A program made the translations under genes and the position numbers. Below are positions 33,190 through 43,321 of a DNA stretch of 64,000 nt, piece by piece. How positions within the stretch are numbered: the stretch's first letter is position 1; the number at the start of each line of letters is the position of its first letter. Where the stretch lies: the NCBI RefSeq assembly GCF_024204665.1, contig NZ_CP100355.1, forward strand, positions 2,151,451 through 2,215,450, in the 5' to 3' direction. Source of the DNA: Natronosalvus rutilus. Lineage in GTDB: Archaea; Halobacteriota; Halobacteria; Halobacteriales; Natrialbaceae. The notes below the pieces were generated by a model that was given only the letters and a program-made list of their open reading frames with translations, was not told the DNA's origin and searched no databases.

Positions 33190-34278
33190 CTAGAAACCGT
33201 CCTCGAACACAAACGTTCCATTCCGCTGTATCCGTTCACCATCAATCTCGATGACCGAGTCCTCGCTCATGTCGACGATCATGTCCATGTGGATGGCCGA
33301 CTCGTTGCCTGTACGGTCCAGGCCAATGCTCTCGTCAATGGCATGACCTAGTGCCATGTGGACGGTATCCCCCATCTTCTCGTCAAAGAGCATGTTGTGG
33401 GTGAACTGATCGATGTCGCGGTTCATACCGAACCCGAGTTCGCCGAGTCGCCGAGCGCCGTCGTCGGTCTCCAGAACGGCTTCCAATACGTCCTGGTTCT
33501 TTCCTGCGCGGTAGTCCACTACCTCGCCCTTCGAAAAGACGAGCTGGACGTCCGTGACTTCGCGCCCGTAGGCCATCAGCGGTTTGTCGAACAACACTTC
33601 GCCCTCGACCGAGTCCGGGTTTGGCGCCGTGAAGACCTCACCGCCAGGGAGGTTCTTCTCACCGTAGTCGTTGACCGGCACCATACCGTCGATCGACATG
33701 GTGATGTCTGTCGCGTCACCAGAGCGAATTCGTATCTCGCGTCCCTCCTCGAGCAACGCTACCAGATTCTCTTGGAACGCGCGCTGATCTTCCCAGTCCT
33801 TATTGACAGCTTCGTAAACGAAGTCAGCGTAAGCCGCCGTACTCATCTCGGCGTCCTGTGCGTTCCCCGGTGCGGGGTGCTGGGTCGCAACCCACCGCTT
33901 GTCCGCCATTTTTTCCTGGAACGGCTTCATCAACGCTGAATAGGCGGTGGTCTTCTCTGGGGGGATGTCGCTGGTTTCGTTCGTGTTCGACGCCGCACGG
34001 ATTGCAATCGAGGCGTCGACGTTTTCGGCGAGGGCCATGTACGTTGCTGGCGGCCCGTCGTAGTCGTCGGGATCCATCGCTCGCATAAATGCACGTTGGG
34101 CCCGGCTACTCGGCCCGATGTAGATCGGTCGCGCACCGCGATCTCCGAGAAGTTCGTTCAGCGCGACAGCCAGATCTTCAGCTTCAGACGGAGCCTTAAT
34201 CAGAACCTCGTCTCCTGGCTTCACAGCGATTGAGTGGTCGACGATGATACGTGCGTGTTCCACAATTCGTGGGTCCAT
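33190..34278 (-). CDS. M29 family aminopeptidase
   Basis: A 362-residue metallopeptidase of the thermophilic aminopeptidase T type: IVDHSIAVKPGDEVLIKAP at the N-terminus, NLPGGEVFTAPNPDSVEGEV (metal-binding Glu), LGELGFGMNRDI (Glu), MGDTVHMALGHAID (His) and the terminal IHMDMIVDM (His, Asp). These residues build the two-metal site. The protein removes N-terminal residues from peptides in the cytoplasm. It lies upstream of the UspA remnant and IclR on the same strand. Confidence 0.92.
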   Translation of the reverse strand: MDPRIVEHARIIVDHSIAVKPGDEVLIKAPSEAEDLAVALNELLGDRGARPIYIGPSSRAQRAFMRAMDPDDYDGPPATYMALAENVDASIAIRAASNTNETSDIPPEKTTAYSALMKPFQEKMADKRWVATQHPAPGNAQDAEMSTAAYADFVYEAVNKDWEDQRAFQENLVALLEEGREIRIRSGDATDITMSIDGMVPVNDYGEKNLPGGEVFTAPNPDSVEGEVLFDKPLMAYGREVTDVQLVFSKGEVVDYRAGKNQDVLEAVLETDDGARRLGELGFGMNRDIDQFTHNMLFDEKMGDTVHMALGHAIDESIGLDRTGNESAIHMDMIVDMSEDSVIEIDGERIQRNGTFVFEDGF

Positions 34279-34394
34279 GTCCGACTAGTCACTGGATGAG
34301 AGCCATCTTGACCGTTCCCAGAAGCGCATTTCTGTACGATAGTTGTGAAGAACAGGCGATAGTGGGGTATTAGCTATTCTGCCGCTCCTGCTCT

Positions 34395-35273
34395 CTAGTC
34401 GTCGCCGCTGATGGCCACATCCACGATCGTGACGTCGTGGTCTACCGTGGCGACGAGTTCGGTTTCGTCAACCGTCACGGACACGCGGGCTCTCAACGGA
34501 TCGTCGTCCAGTATCTCGACCAACATGTCGTCGTCCTCTCCGTAGTATCGCCAGGAGGGGTCGTGCAGCACGTTGACGCCGTATCGTTCGAAGAACGAGA
34601 TGGTAACGGGGTGGTACAGTACCGGGAGTGCGGGCGAGGCCCGTAATTCATCGTCGCAACGTCCGCACTCGAATACCGCTCTAACGGGCCTCGAATTGGC
34701 CGACGAAGCCCGCTCGAGTGTGGCATCGACTCGACCGCCGCAGTTCTCACAGAAGCCCTGAAGGAATTTCATCACCGTCGCTCGCATCCAGCGATCGAAG
34801 GCAAACGGGAGCTCCTGACGGGCGAACTGGTCGAGCGTGCCAGGCGGAAACGAGAATTCGTTGCGCCACTCGTCGCACTCCGGACAGTAGAGCAGCGCCG
34901 TCTCGTTCCCGTACTCTGCGACGAGGATGGCGTGACCGCACATCGGGCACGGTCCGTCGAACTCGAACGGGGGAATCGATGCGTTTGCTGTGTACGACCC
35001 CGAGAGGATGGCACCGTACACCTGTTCACCGGCGAACGAGAGTCGGTAGCCGTCTTCGTCCTGGGTCACGAAGTGGCCGACGAGTTTCTGGAGGTGATAG
35101 TTGAACTTCCCGGAGTCCCGTTCGCTCACTGCTGTTCGAAGGGCGGAAAACGTTAGCGCCTCTCCGGCCTCCCCGAGTACCTGAACGATCTCCACGCGGA
35201 GGTCGTTCGAGAGCAGTTCGAACACCTCCTCTGGCGGCCGGTGTTCGACCGATACTGCTTCGTCGTCGTTCAT
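34395..35273 (-). CDS. ArsR-like winged-helix regulator with zinc-ribbon domain
   Basis: A 292-residue protein. Residues ~10-85 form a winged helix: VFELLSNDLRVEIVQVLGEA, ALTFSALRTAVSERDSGKFNYH, LQKLVGHFVTQDEDGYRLSFAG. The C-terminal region has two zinc-ribbon-like sets: CPMCG ... CPECD, and CENCG ... CGRCD, then a beta-rich tail. This is a common haloarchaeal regulator architecture (the DUF7351-like type, from memory). The ATG at 35273 is chosen. The target is unknown. Confidence 0.8.
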   Translation of the reverse strand: MNDDEAVSVEHRPPEEVFELLSNDLRVEIVQVLGEAGEALTFSALRTAVSERDSGKFNYHLQKLVGHFVTQDEDGYRLSFAGEQVYGAILSGSYTANASIPPFEFDGPCPMCGHAILVAEYGNETALLYCPECDEWRNEFSFPPGTLDQFARQELPFAFDRWMRATVMKFLQGFCENCGGRVDATLERASSANSRPVRAVFECGRCDDELRASPALPVLYHPVTISFFERYGVNVLHDPSWRYYGEDDDMLVEILDDDPLRARVSVTVDETELVATVDHDVTIVDVAISGDD

Positions 35274-35976
35274 GGACTGTCTATAGCGAGATGGTGAGAA
35301 AGCTATTCCGAACAATTGACACCCGCAAATTCCTCTGTAGTGTTACGGATGACCGAGCCGAATGCCTCGGAGTTTAATCCTGAGACGGTCCACAATACTG
35401 CATGGTTGAGTTATCTGCTTATATAAAATCTATTTGACGGTAAAATCGACTTGTAGGGCGGTATTGCTAATATTAAACAATACAATGGTGCCCCACGGCC
35501 ACTGCTAAAAGCGCTGTGGAAGCGACCGAAGCATATTTCGAAGAGTGAACACTATTTCCGCCGTCTCTGTTGGCCATGGTAGTGTAGCGTTCGTACGAAT
35601 TATAATAGGAATCAGATAGGGGAGTATACAATACGAAACACAGTTCCGAAGGGAGTTGTTTTTCGAGAAATTGACACAAGGATGCGGTGGTGGAGCGGTG
35701 CTTCCCCGTCCAATACCACAGCGTCAATAATTGGCTTTGCCGTTGTTACTGTTGCGTTATCTGTACAATAGTGTTAGGCATCAATACTGGCAGAATTCGT
35801 TCAATAGCAACCAGAAACGACTAGGTCTCCCGCAGAAGTAGACGACCCGCCATACCCAGTATCAGATCACTTGATCGAATCGTTCAATGCCGAGCTCTCG
35901 CTAATCGAGGATTCGTTCGGAGGGGCCGATCGGCGGACCGTCCATTCAAACGGTATCGCGTAGAATCAGTATTATT
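35274..35976. other. AT-rich intergenic region, no gene supported
   Basis: About 700 bp of lower GC than the flanking genes, with TATA-like clusters (TGCTTATATAAAATC at about 35415, TAATATTAAACAAT at about 35470). An 84-codon minus-strand frame at 35473-35727 has no recognisable domain and a non-haloarchaeal composition. It may be old mobile-element DNA. Confidence 0.35.
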
Positions 35977-36258
35977 ATGGTGAGACAGTCACGCTATAAC
36001 AGCGTGGATATCTCGTTCAGCGAGCGATTTTGGCAGCACGTCTGTCCGTACAGGGCTGCTTTCTACGTGCTTATCGGCATCCAGTCCGTATTCCTCGCAC
36101 TACTCGTTTTTTCGGTTCTATTCGTTCCGCCTGACCCGTACACGCGAACCATAATCTGGGTTAATTTCGGTATCGTGGTAACGGTATTCGCCGGAGCGGC
36201 GTACGTCCTCTATCGCTGTACCGCCCGAAAGCGCGAGCGAAGAGATTTCGGGCAGTAA
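35977..36258 (+). CDS. Small two-helix membrane protein
   Basis: A 93-residue protein beginning MVRQSRYNSVDISFSERF, with two helices (AAFYVLIGIQSVFLALLVFSV and IIWVNFGIVVTVFAGAAYVLY) and a basic C-terminal tail. AT-rich DNA (GTATTATT) lies just before the ATG. No family is recognised. It converges with the glucoamylase-family gene, 32 bp away. Confidence 0.5.
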   Translation: MVRQSRYNSVDISFSERFWQHVCPYRAAFYVLIGIQSVFLALLVFSVLFVPPDPYTRTIIWVNFGIVVTVFAGAAYVLYRCTARKRERRDFGQ

Positions 36259-36290
36259 GCAGTCGAGTTTTGTGCCGGGAACCGCTTCGA

Positions 36291-37703
36291 TCAGATAGTG
36301 AAGCGTTCCTTAGCCAGCAGGTCGGTGGGCTCTTCTCCGATAGAGTGGCGACGAAAGTCGTGGCGGACGCTTCCGTCGGTCAGGTAGTTCGCAATCGCGA
36401 CGAGCGAAATGGCCTGGTCGAGCAGGAGGTACGATTCGGTCACCGTGTCGTCTACGACGCTCATCGAGTCGAAGAAGCCGTACTTCGTGTAGAGGCCGCG
36501 GTCGGTATACGCCTCAAGCGACGATTCGACGGCCGACCGATCAGCGTACTCCAGTCCGAGGAACGTGGCGTGTGGGGTCGCGAAGTCGTCACGGTTGTAG
36601 CCGTAGATACCTGCATAGTCGACGGCGAATTCCGCGTAGCTATCAGGGACCGCACACGGCGAGAAGCCCCACGCGTCGTAGCCTTGCTCCTCGGCGTGGT
36701 CGATCTGTAGCTGCACCTGTCGAGCGTTGTTCTCGCCGAGCGCTCGGCCGCCGACCTCCAGTTCGGGGAGGACGAGCGAGGGCATGAGCGATTCGAACAT
36801 GCTTCCTCCCCACGACGGGACGTATTTGGTACCATCGTGTTCGTAGTGACCTTCCCAGACGCGCTCACCCTCGTAGGTTCGGAACTCTCCTTCGGGATCT
36901 TTGTTTTGACCCCACTCGGGCGGGAACGTCCGGAACGGATCCCACCAGTGAGAGCCCGGAACGTCCCCCTTTCCGATGGCTACGTAACTCGAGATTCGCG
37001 TTTCGCTGTTGAACGTCCCGTAATGGAACCCGAGCGATTCGTCGTTCCGTGCGTCGTATCCACCCAGTAGGTGGCCGAACGAGAAATCGTCTGCGAAGGG
37101 ATTGTACACCTCGGAATCGTAGAGGATTTCGTAATTCTGAGCGGACAGCAATGCGTCGATTCGACTCTGAAGCGCCGGAAACGCACCGGCAGCTGTGACT
37201 AGGCCTGCGGTATACCAGCCGTTGTCGATCGTAGAGATTTCCCACCAGCCGCCGAATTCGTCCTCGATCGAACCGGCGTGGACGTCGTACCAGCGGTAGA
37301 GGTGCCCATTCCAGGTTTCGAGATCCTCGATCGTATCGAGAATCGTCTCGATGCGGTTGTGCGCCTCCGACGCTTCCAGAATATCGAGGTTGCTCGCAGC
37401 GACGGTGCTCAGGAGCTGTACGCCGATGTTCGCGGGCGACGTGTGGTCGGCCGGTTCGTACGCCTCGCCTTCGGCATCCACGCGATCGGGCACGAGACCG
37501 GTCTCTTTCGTCGCGAACGCATCGAAGAACGACCACGTATCCGCCGCGATCTCGTGTAGAGTCGTCTCGAAGTCGTCACCAAGGCTCTCGTCGTCTTCTC
37601 CGTTGCTCGCCAGTGTCGAACCTGAGAAGCCAGTGAGACCAATCCCCAGACTACCGATCGATCCGAGTACGGTGCGTCGTGATGAGAAGGATTTCTCTGC
37701 CAT
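36291..37703 (-). CDS. Exported glucoamylase-family (PF10091 / GH144-related) glycoside hydrolase
   Basis: A 470-residue protein with a twin-arginine signal (SSRRTVLGSIGSLGIG). The body is an (alpha/alpha)6-type hydrolase with motifs of the PF10091/cyclic-glucan-synthase-related group: TSPANIGVQLLSTVAASNLD, WGGSMFESLMPSLVLPE, YDAWGFSPCAVPDSYAEF and FATPHATFLGLEYADR. Related bacterial enzymes (GH144) cut beta-1,2-glucans, but the substrate here is not proven. It is last in a same-strand set with a GH3 enzyme and an oligomer transporter, so it likely makes the oligosaccharides outside the cell. The 82 bp before it are very AT-rich, so it may have its own promoter. Confidence 0.68.
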   Translation of the reverse strand: MAEKSFSSRRTVLGSIGSLGIGLTGFSGSTLASNGEDDESLGDDFETTLHEIAADTWSFFDAFATKETGLVPDRVDAEGEAYEPADHTSPANIGVQLLSTVAASNLDILEASEAHNRIETILDTIEDLETWNGHLYRWYDVHAGSIEDEFGGWWEISTIDNGWYTAGLVTAAGAFPALQSRIDALLSAQNYEILYDSEVYNPFADDFSFGHLLGGYDARNDESLGFHYGTFNSETRISSYVAIGKGDVPGSHWWDPFRTFPPEWGQNKDPEGEFRTYEGERVWEGHYEHDGTKYVPSWGGSMFESLMPSLVLPELEVGGRALGENNARQVQLQIDHAEEQGYDAWGFSPCAVPDSYAEFAVDYAGIYGYNRDDFATPHATFLGLEYADRSAVESSLEAYTDRGLYTKYGFFDSMSVVDDTVTESYLLLDQAISLVAIANYLTDGSVRHDFRRHSIGEEPTDLLAKERFTI

Positions 37704-37785
37704 TCCGAGTGATCAATCAAAACAATCTCTATTAAATTTATTGTATATTATCTAATGTTTGATTGGCATGGAAAATACGAATATT

Positions 37786-39963
37786 CTAGGTTTCTCGAAG
37801 CTCGAACGAATCTGCCAGGCGAACGTCGTCGGCCGATCGGCCGATCATCACGTCGAACGTACCCGGTTCCGCAGCCATCTCCTCGTCGAGCGTCCAGAAC
37901 GCAAGGTCGTCCTGATCGAGCGTAAACTGAACGGGGCGAGTTTCTCCCGGCGCTAGCTCGACCCTGTGAAAGCCCTTTAACTCCTTCACTGGCCGGGTTC
38001 GGCTTCCGACCTCGTCGTGGACGTACAGTTGGACGATCTCTTCCCCGGCCACGTCACCGGTATTCTTGATTGTCGCGGTCACCGTCAACCGTTCATCCAT
38101 TCCGATCGCAGAATCGCTCAACTCCAGGTCCGAATATTCGAACGTCGTGTAACTGAGGCCGTGGCCGAACGAGTACAACGGTTCGTTCTGTTCGTCGATA
38201 TACGACGACGACCAGCCCGGTTCGGCGTGTTCCTTTGGACGGCCAGTCGGGAAATGGTCGTAGTGGATAGGGACCTGGCCGACGTGACGGGGGAAGCTGA
38301 TCGGCAACTTTCCAGATGGGGTGTATGCTCCGAAGAGGACGTCCGCAACCGCGTTTCCAGCCTGGGTTCCGAGGAACCACGTCTCGAGGATCGCCGGAAC
38401 GTTTTCGGCGACCCACGGGATCGCGAGCGGCCGTCCGTTCATCAATACCGCGACGACCGGGGTCCCGGTATCGAGTACGGCTTCGAGCAACTCCTGCTGT
38501 TGGCCCGGTAAGTCGATTCGCGTCCGACTCGAGCACTCGCCGGACTGCTGCCACTGTTCGCCGACCACGACGATCGAAGCGTCGGCTCGTGCAGCGGTGT
38601 CGACGGCCTCACGTCGGAGGTCAGGGCTCGTTTCGCCCGATCGGTCACAGCCCCGCGCATAGGTGACCGTCGTCGACGAATCAGCGGCCGAACGAACGCC
38701 GTCGAGAACGGACACTGCGTGCTCGGGTTCACCTCGGGAGCGCCAGTTGCCGAGCACGTCGTCGTGACTATCGGCGAGTCCGCCGATTACCGCCAGTTCC
38801 TCGATATCCTCGAACGGCAAGACGTCGCCGTCATTTTTCAACAGGACGATCGATTCTCGTGCCACGTCCCGGGCGGTCTCCTGGTGTTCGTCAGCGAGGA
38901 CCGTGGTGTTTCGCCGGTCCCGATCGATGTACCGGTACGGATCTTCGAAGAGTCCGAGTTCGAACTTCGCTCGGAGGACGCGTCGGACTGCGTCGTCGAG
39001 GCGAGTCTCCGACACTCGGCCTTCGTTGACGAGATCGGCGAGTGCTGCGGTATACACGTGTCCAACCATGTCCACGTCGGACCCAGCAGTGAACGCGAGT
39101 TCGGCAGCCTCGCGTTCGTCAGCCGCGACGCCGTGGTAGATGAGTTCGCGAAACGAGTTCCAGTCAGAAACCATGAACCCGCCGAAGCCCAGTTCACCTT
39201 TGAGAATCTCGGAGATGATCCGCTCGTTTCCAGTAGCGGGCACTCCATTTACGTCGGTAAATGCGTTCATCACTGTCCTGACGCCGGCGTCAACGGCCGC
39301 CTGAAATGGCGGCAAGTGGACCTCGCGGAGCGTTGATCCGGATATATCGACAGTATTGTACTCCCGTCCAGCCTCTACTTCACCGTACGCCAGGTAGTGC
39401 TTTGCGCAGGCGAGGACGGTATCCGGGCGGCTCAGGTCTTCACCCTGGAAGCCGCGGACCTTCTCGGCTCCCAACTCGCTCGCCAGGTACGGATCCTCGC
39501 CGCTCGTCTCCATGACGCGGCCCCAACGGGCGTCTCTCGTCACGTCGACGGGGGGCGCGAACGTCCAGTGGATACCGTCGGCCGCCGCTTCGGCAGCGGC
39601 GACAGCGCCGGATTCGCGGACCGCTTCCCGATTCCACGAGGCTGCTTCCGCCAGCGGAATCGGGAAGATCGTCTTGTGACCGTGAACGACGTCGAAGCCG
39701 AACAACAGTGGGATACCCAGACGCGATTCCTCGACGGCGAGGCGCTGGTACCGTCGCTTCGTTTCGAGGCCGGTCACGTTGAGCAACGACCCGGCGTTTC
39801 CGTTTCGAATCTCGGCCTCGAGATCAACGTCGTCGACTGCTGGCCCCGTCTGTTCCGAACCGCAGAGTTGATTTAACTGACCGACTTTTTCGGTGACGGT
39901 CATCTGTTCGATAAGCGACTCGATCTCGTCTTCGTAGGGAGTCTCCAGCGTGTTCGTTTCCAT
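37786..39963 (-). CDS. GH3 family beta-glucosidase (cytoplasmic)
   Basis: A 725-residue GH3 enzyme without signal peptide. It has the N-terminal TIM barrel with GFMVSDWNSFRELIYHG (nucleophile Asp in SDW), the alpha/beta sandwich domain (VVGEQWQQSGECSSRTRIDLPG, NVPAILETWFLGTQAGNAVADV) and a C-terminal fibronectin III-like domain (YVHDEVGSRTRPVKELKGF). It cleaves non-reducing terminal beta-linked sugars from oligomers. It is placed 180 bp after the ABC transporter operon and 82 bp before the exported hydrolase, all on the minus strand. Confidence 0.92.
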   Translation of the reverse strand: METNTLETPYEDEIESLIEQMTVTEKVGQLNQLCGSEQTGPAVDDVDLEAEIRNGNAGSLLNVTGLETKRRYQRLAVEESRLGIPLLFGFDVVHGHKTIFPIPLAEAASWNREAVRESGAVAAAEAAADGIHWTFAPPVDVTRDARWGRVMETSGEDPYLASELGAEKVRGFQGEDLSRPDTVLACAKHYLAYGEVEAGREYNTVDISGSTLREVHLPPFQAAVDAGVRTVMNAFTDVNGVPATGNERIISEILKGELGFGGFMVSDWNSFRELIYHGVAADEREAAELAFTAGSDVDMVGHVYTAALADLVNEGRVSETRLDDAVRRVLRAKFELGLFEDPYRYIDRDRRNTTVLADEHQETARDVARESIVLLKNDGDVLPFEDIEELAVIGGLADSHDDVLGNWRSRGEPEHAVSVLDGVRSAADSSTTVTYARGCDRSGETSPDLRREAVDTAARADASIVVVGEQWQQSGECSSRTRIDLPGQQQELLEAVLDTGTPVVAVLMNGRPLAIPWVAENVPAILETWFLGTQAGNAVADVLFGAYTPSGKLPISFPRHVGQVPIHYDHFPTGRPKEHAEPGWSSSYIDEQNEPLYSFGHGLSYTTFEYSDLELSDSAIGMDERLTVTATIKNTGDVAGEEIVQLYVHDEVGSRTRPVKELKGFHRVELAPGETRPVQFTLDQDDLAFWTLDEEMAAEPGTFDVMIGRSADDVRLADSFELRET

Positions 39964-40140
39964 GTATAGCGCGATTTGTAGAGTGGTGTGTCTGGTAGAT
40001 CGATTACTGACTATTTCCTTCGTCTCGTGGCACGGTACCCGACTCAGTCAAGAAAGGGGTAATATTGATTCGAGAGTGCCGTGGGAGGCTCTCGATGATC
40101 GTTCGAGCAGCGTGAGCACGGTAGCGAGGTCGGCGGTCCA

Positions 40141-41229
40141 TTAGATGTTCCCCTGATCGAATGTCGCGTCTTCGAGCGGGGTGCTTTCCCAGTAGTCGCT
40201 CTTGTCGTCGACTCTATAGCACGAGACGCGATGGTCGCTGGTATCGTTATCGACCGTCAGCGGTGAAGGCCGCTTTCGCTTGCAGAATTCCGTCGCGTTC
40301 GGACACCGCGTGTGGAATCGGCATCCAGATGGCGGATTCACCGGGTCCGGGATGTCGACTTCTCGAATCGGTGGTTCAGACGCCCCACCGATTCCAAGCG
40401 ACGGTGTTGCCCACTTCAGAACCTTCGTATACGGGTGCTGAGGGTTTTGTAAGACTTCCTCTGCGGGCCCGAGCTCGACGAGTTCGCCGAGATACATCAC
40501 ACCGATGCGACCGTCGCCGTGTTCTGCGAGGTAGCGAGCGTTCGAGAGGTCGTGACTGATGAACAGAAACGACGTGTCGAACGCGTCCTGCAGTGCGAGC
40601 ATGAGGTCCATCATCTCGACGCGCAGCGAGACGTCAAGCGCGCTCACCGCTTCGTCAGCGAGAATGATGTCCGGGTTCATCAACAGCGCCCGTACGAGCG
40701 CAACGCGCTGTTTTTCTCCGCCGCTGAGCTGGTGGGGATAGCGGTGGGCGTAATCGTTCGGCGGTGACATTCCAACCCGCTCGAGCATCGCGAGGACGCG
40801 CGCTTCACGGTCTTCGGGGCCGAGATCATCGTACCATCGCTTCAGCGGTTGCTCGAGCGATGAGAGGACCGTCTTGTGTGGGTTTAACGACGACCCTGGA
40901 TCCTGATGGATGATTTGCATCGATCGTCGAATCTCAGCGTACGGAATCGATGGATTCGAGAACCGGCGTTTTGCTTCCCAGATGTCCTGCCCGCGGTAAC
41001 TGACGCTACCGGACGTCGGCTTTTGGAGTCCGACGGCGGTTTTGCCGAGGGTCGTCTTCCCGCTACCCGACTCGCCGACGATAGCCACGATGTCGTTTTC
41101 GCCGATGTCGAGGTCGATGTCGTCGACGGCACGCACCGTCTGCGATTTCGCGAACGGATTCACGCCGTCCGTGCTCTCGAAATGAACGTCGACGTCCGAG
41201 AGCGACACGACGGGGGAGTCGTGGCTCAT
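40141..41229 (-). CDS. Opp/Dpp-type ABC transporter ATP-binding protein (DppF-like)
   Basis: A 362-residue ATPase: Walker A GESGSGKTT, signature LSGGEKQR, Walker B IILADEAVSALD, and the C-terminal oligopeptide/dipeptide-transporter segment with CRFHTRCPNATEFC (four Cys). Its start overlaps the previous ATPase gene by 4 bp. In archaea this transporter class imports sugars as well as peptides; the neighbouring GH3 and exported glycosidase point to oligosaccharides. Confidence 0.93.
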   Translation of the reverse strand: MSHDSPVVSLSDVDVHFESTDGVNPFAKSQTVRAVDDIDLDIGENDIVAIVGESGSGKTTLGKTAVGLQKPTSGSVSYRGQDIWEAKRRFSNPSIPYAEIRRSMQIIHQDPGSSLNPHKTVLSSLEQPLKRWYDDLGPEDREARVLAMLERVGMSPPNDYAHRYPHQLSGGEKQRVALVRALLMNPDIILADEAVSALDVSLRVEMMDLMLALQDAFDTSFLFISHDLSNARYLAEHGDGRIGVMYLGELVELGPAEEVLQNPQHPYTKVLKWATPSLGIGGASEPPIREVDIPDPVNPPSGCRFHTRCPNATEFCKRKRPSPLTVDNDTSDHRVSCYRVDDKSDYWESTPLEDATFDQGNI

Positions 41230-42275
41230 TGCTCGACCTCCGTGGTCAATGGCACGGCTTCATCGACGTCGGTCCAGTGGTGGCAGGCGACTTCGTGGTC
41301 CTCCGATACATGTTCCATGAGTGGTTTGTCGTATTCACATTCTGCCGTTGCCATCGGACAACGCTCGTGATAGGGACATCCCGATGGAACGTTGACTGGA
41401 TCCGGCGCCGACCCTGGTATCGGCCGCATCTCTTCGAGCGGCGCATCGAGATTTGGCGTCGCGTTCAACAGCGCCCGTGTGTAAGGGTGTCGGGGATTCT
41501 TCAGGATCTCCTCGGTTCCAGCTAGTTCCGCCAACTCGAACGCGTACAGAACGCCGATTCGGTCGGCGAGTTTCGTCACGAGGGGGAGATCGTGGGTAAT
41601 GAATATCATCGTCAGGTCGTACTTCTCGCGAATCTCCGCGAGCAGGCTGATGATCGACCGCTGCATGAGCAAATCGAGCGCTGCAGTCGGTTCGTCCATC
41701 ACCAGCACCTCCGGTTCGAGAACGAGCGACAACCCGATGAGTGCTCGCTGTTTCATCCCGCCGGAGAGTTCGTTCGGATAACTGTTGAAGACCCGGTCAG
41801 GATCGAGATAGAGGTCCTCGAGGAGTTCGGCCGCGCGTTCCATTCCCGGTTCGAGGGGGTAGTCGTGTGCCTCGAGGGTTTCCTCAAAGTGTTCGCCGAT
41901 ATCCTGCGTCGGATTGAACGACGACAACGCTCCCTGGAATACCATCGAAATTTCTTCCCATCGGAACTCCCGGAGTTCGTCGTCGGACATGTCGAGGATA
42001 TCGATTTCTCTATCCCCCGTTGGATTGTACGTAATGGTTCCGTCCGTGATCCCCGGTTCCACGACTGCGTCGAGTAGCGCCGACGCCAGCATGGATTTCC
42101 CAGAGCCGGACTCGCCAACGACTCCGAGGATCTCGCCTCGTCGAACGTTGAGGTCGACATCGTTGAGGACCCTCGAAGTCCCGCGGTCCATTTCGAAAGA
42201 CACGGACAGATCGCGTATCTTCAGAATCGTATCCTCGTCGGGGTCGGAACGCAGTGTCGTCCGTTCGTAGCTCAT
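41226..42275 (-). CDS. Opp/Dpp-type ABC transporter ATP-binding protein (DppD-like)
   Basis: A 349-residue ATPase paired with the DppF-like gene: Walker A GESGSGKSM (Met at the usual Ser/Thr), signature ELSGGMKQRA, Walker B VLVMDEPTAALD, C-terminal CPYHERCPMATAEC. The Met in the Walker A is unusual (GESGSGKSMLASAL), although many DppD proteins have GESGSGKS followed by another residue. It overlaps both neighbours by 4 bp, so translation is coupled through the operon. Confidence 0.93.
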   Translation of the reverse strand: MSYERTTLRSDPDEDTILKIRDLSVSFEMDRGTSRVLNDVDLNVRRGEILGVVGESGSGKSMLASALLDAVVEPGITDGTITYNPTGDREIDILDMSDDELREFRWEEISMVFQGALSSFNPTQDIGEHFEETLEAHDYPLEPGMERAAELLEDLYLDPDRVFNSYPNELSGGMKQRALIGLSLVLEPEVLVMDEPTAALDLLMQRSIISLLAEIREKYDLTMIFITHDLPLVTKLADRIGVLYAFELAELAGTEEILKNPRHPYTRALLNATPNLDAPLEEMRPIPGSAPDPVNVPSGCPYHERCPMATAECEYDKPLMEHVSEDHEVACHHWTDVDEAVPLTTEVEQ

Positions 42276-43321
42276 TTGAGGGCACCTCCTGTAGCGGGCG
42301 TCGAATTCGTTTCTTCATCGGGTTCCTCAGCAGTACCCGATGAAGAATGTCGGGCTCGGACTCGTGGATTGAACATTCGGTCGGTCCCTTGCGCGAACAT
42401 GATCAGGCCGAACGAGAGCAACATGACCGTGATCAAGGGGGCCAGAAGCCAGTGAGCGGCGGCGGTGGTCTGTAGCGCACCACCCTGGTAGGCGAGGTCG
42501 ATCATGACGCCCCAGTTGACGATCGTGTCGTATGGGAGAACGCCGATGAAGTACAACCCGACCGAGGCGAAGATGACGTTCCGAGATGCGTTGACGAAGT
42601 TGACCAACACGTACGGCATAATGTTCGGCAAGATCTCTCGGCGGATGACAGTCCGGGTCGGCATGCCCATCGCCTTCGCCGCTTCGACGTAGGAGTTCTC
42701 ACGAACGGCCAGAACCTGCGATCGAATCGAACGGGCCAACCCGGCCCACGCGTTGATCGTCAGAATGACCCCAATAACGATCGGGTTTTCCGGGGAGAGG
42801 GCTGCTGCGAGGATCACCACGAGCGGAAGGCCGGGGATGGTCATCACGACGTCCGTAACCATCATGATGAACTGGTCTACGCGCCCTCTGAGATACCCGG
42901 AGGTCGTTCCAACGACCGTGGCCATCACCGTTGTGAAGATCCCGCCTGCGAGGATCATTAACAGCATATTCGGCGTCGCGTGGACGATCGACGCGAGGAT
43001 ATCCCGACCGAGGCTGTCCGTTCCCAGCGGGTGAGCCCACGTTTCGAACGCGCCTTCGAGCCGGGGACCGTCGCCAGTTCGCGGCGGATCAATGAGCTTC
43101 GGTCCGACGGTGCCCATGAACAGGTAGATTCCGATGATCGCCAGCCCGACACGGGCACGCAGGTCGTCCCAAACGATCCGTGCCGGCGCGACGATGTTTC
43201 TGTCGAGCGCCCGCACGTAGCGTTCGCGCTTCGAGAGAGTGTCGTCCGCGACCGCTCCGAACGCTGAGTCCTCGTCGTCGAGTGCATCAACTATCTCGTC
43301 GTGATTCGTTTTTTGACTCAT
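42272..43321 (-). CDS. ABC transporter permease (DppC-like)
   Basis: A 349-residue permease with an N-terminal cytoplasmic stretch of ~40 residues and six helices. It carries the DppC segment HPLGTDSLGRDILASIVHATPN and the coupling EAA loop VEAAKAMGMPTRTVIRREILPN. ATG 43321 overlaps the DppB stop (ATGA). The C-terminal tail is acidic and Ser/Glu-rich. It is one of two membrane subunits of the oligomer importer. Confidence 0.92.
   Translation of the reverse strand: MSQKTNHDEIVDALDDEDSAFGAVADDTLSKRERYVRALDRNIVAPARIVWDDLRARVGLAIIGIYLFMGTVGPKLIDPPRTGDGPRLEGAFETWAHPLGTDSLGRDILASIVHATPNMLLMILAGGIFTTVMATVVGTTSGYLRGRVDQFIMMVTDVVMTIPGLPLVVILAAALSPENPIVIGVILTINAWAGLARSIRSQVLAVRENSYVEAAKAMGMPTRTVIRREILPNIMPYVLVNFVNASRNVIFASVGLYFIGVLPYDTIVNWGVMIDLAYQGGALQTTAAAHWLLAPLITVMLLSFGLIMFAQGTDRMFNPRVRARHSSSGTAEEPDEETNSTPATGGALK

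Noticed and set aside
35473-35727. Possible 84-codon minus-strand gene in AT-rich DNA
   Set aside because: No motif, mixed composition and no good start; left within the intergenic description.
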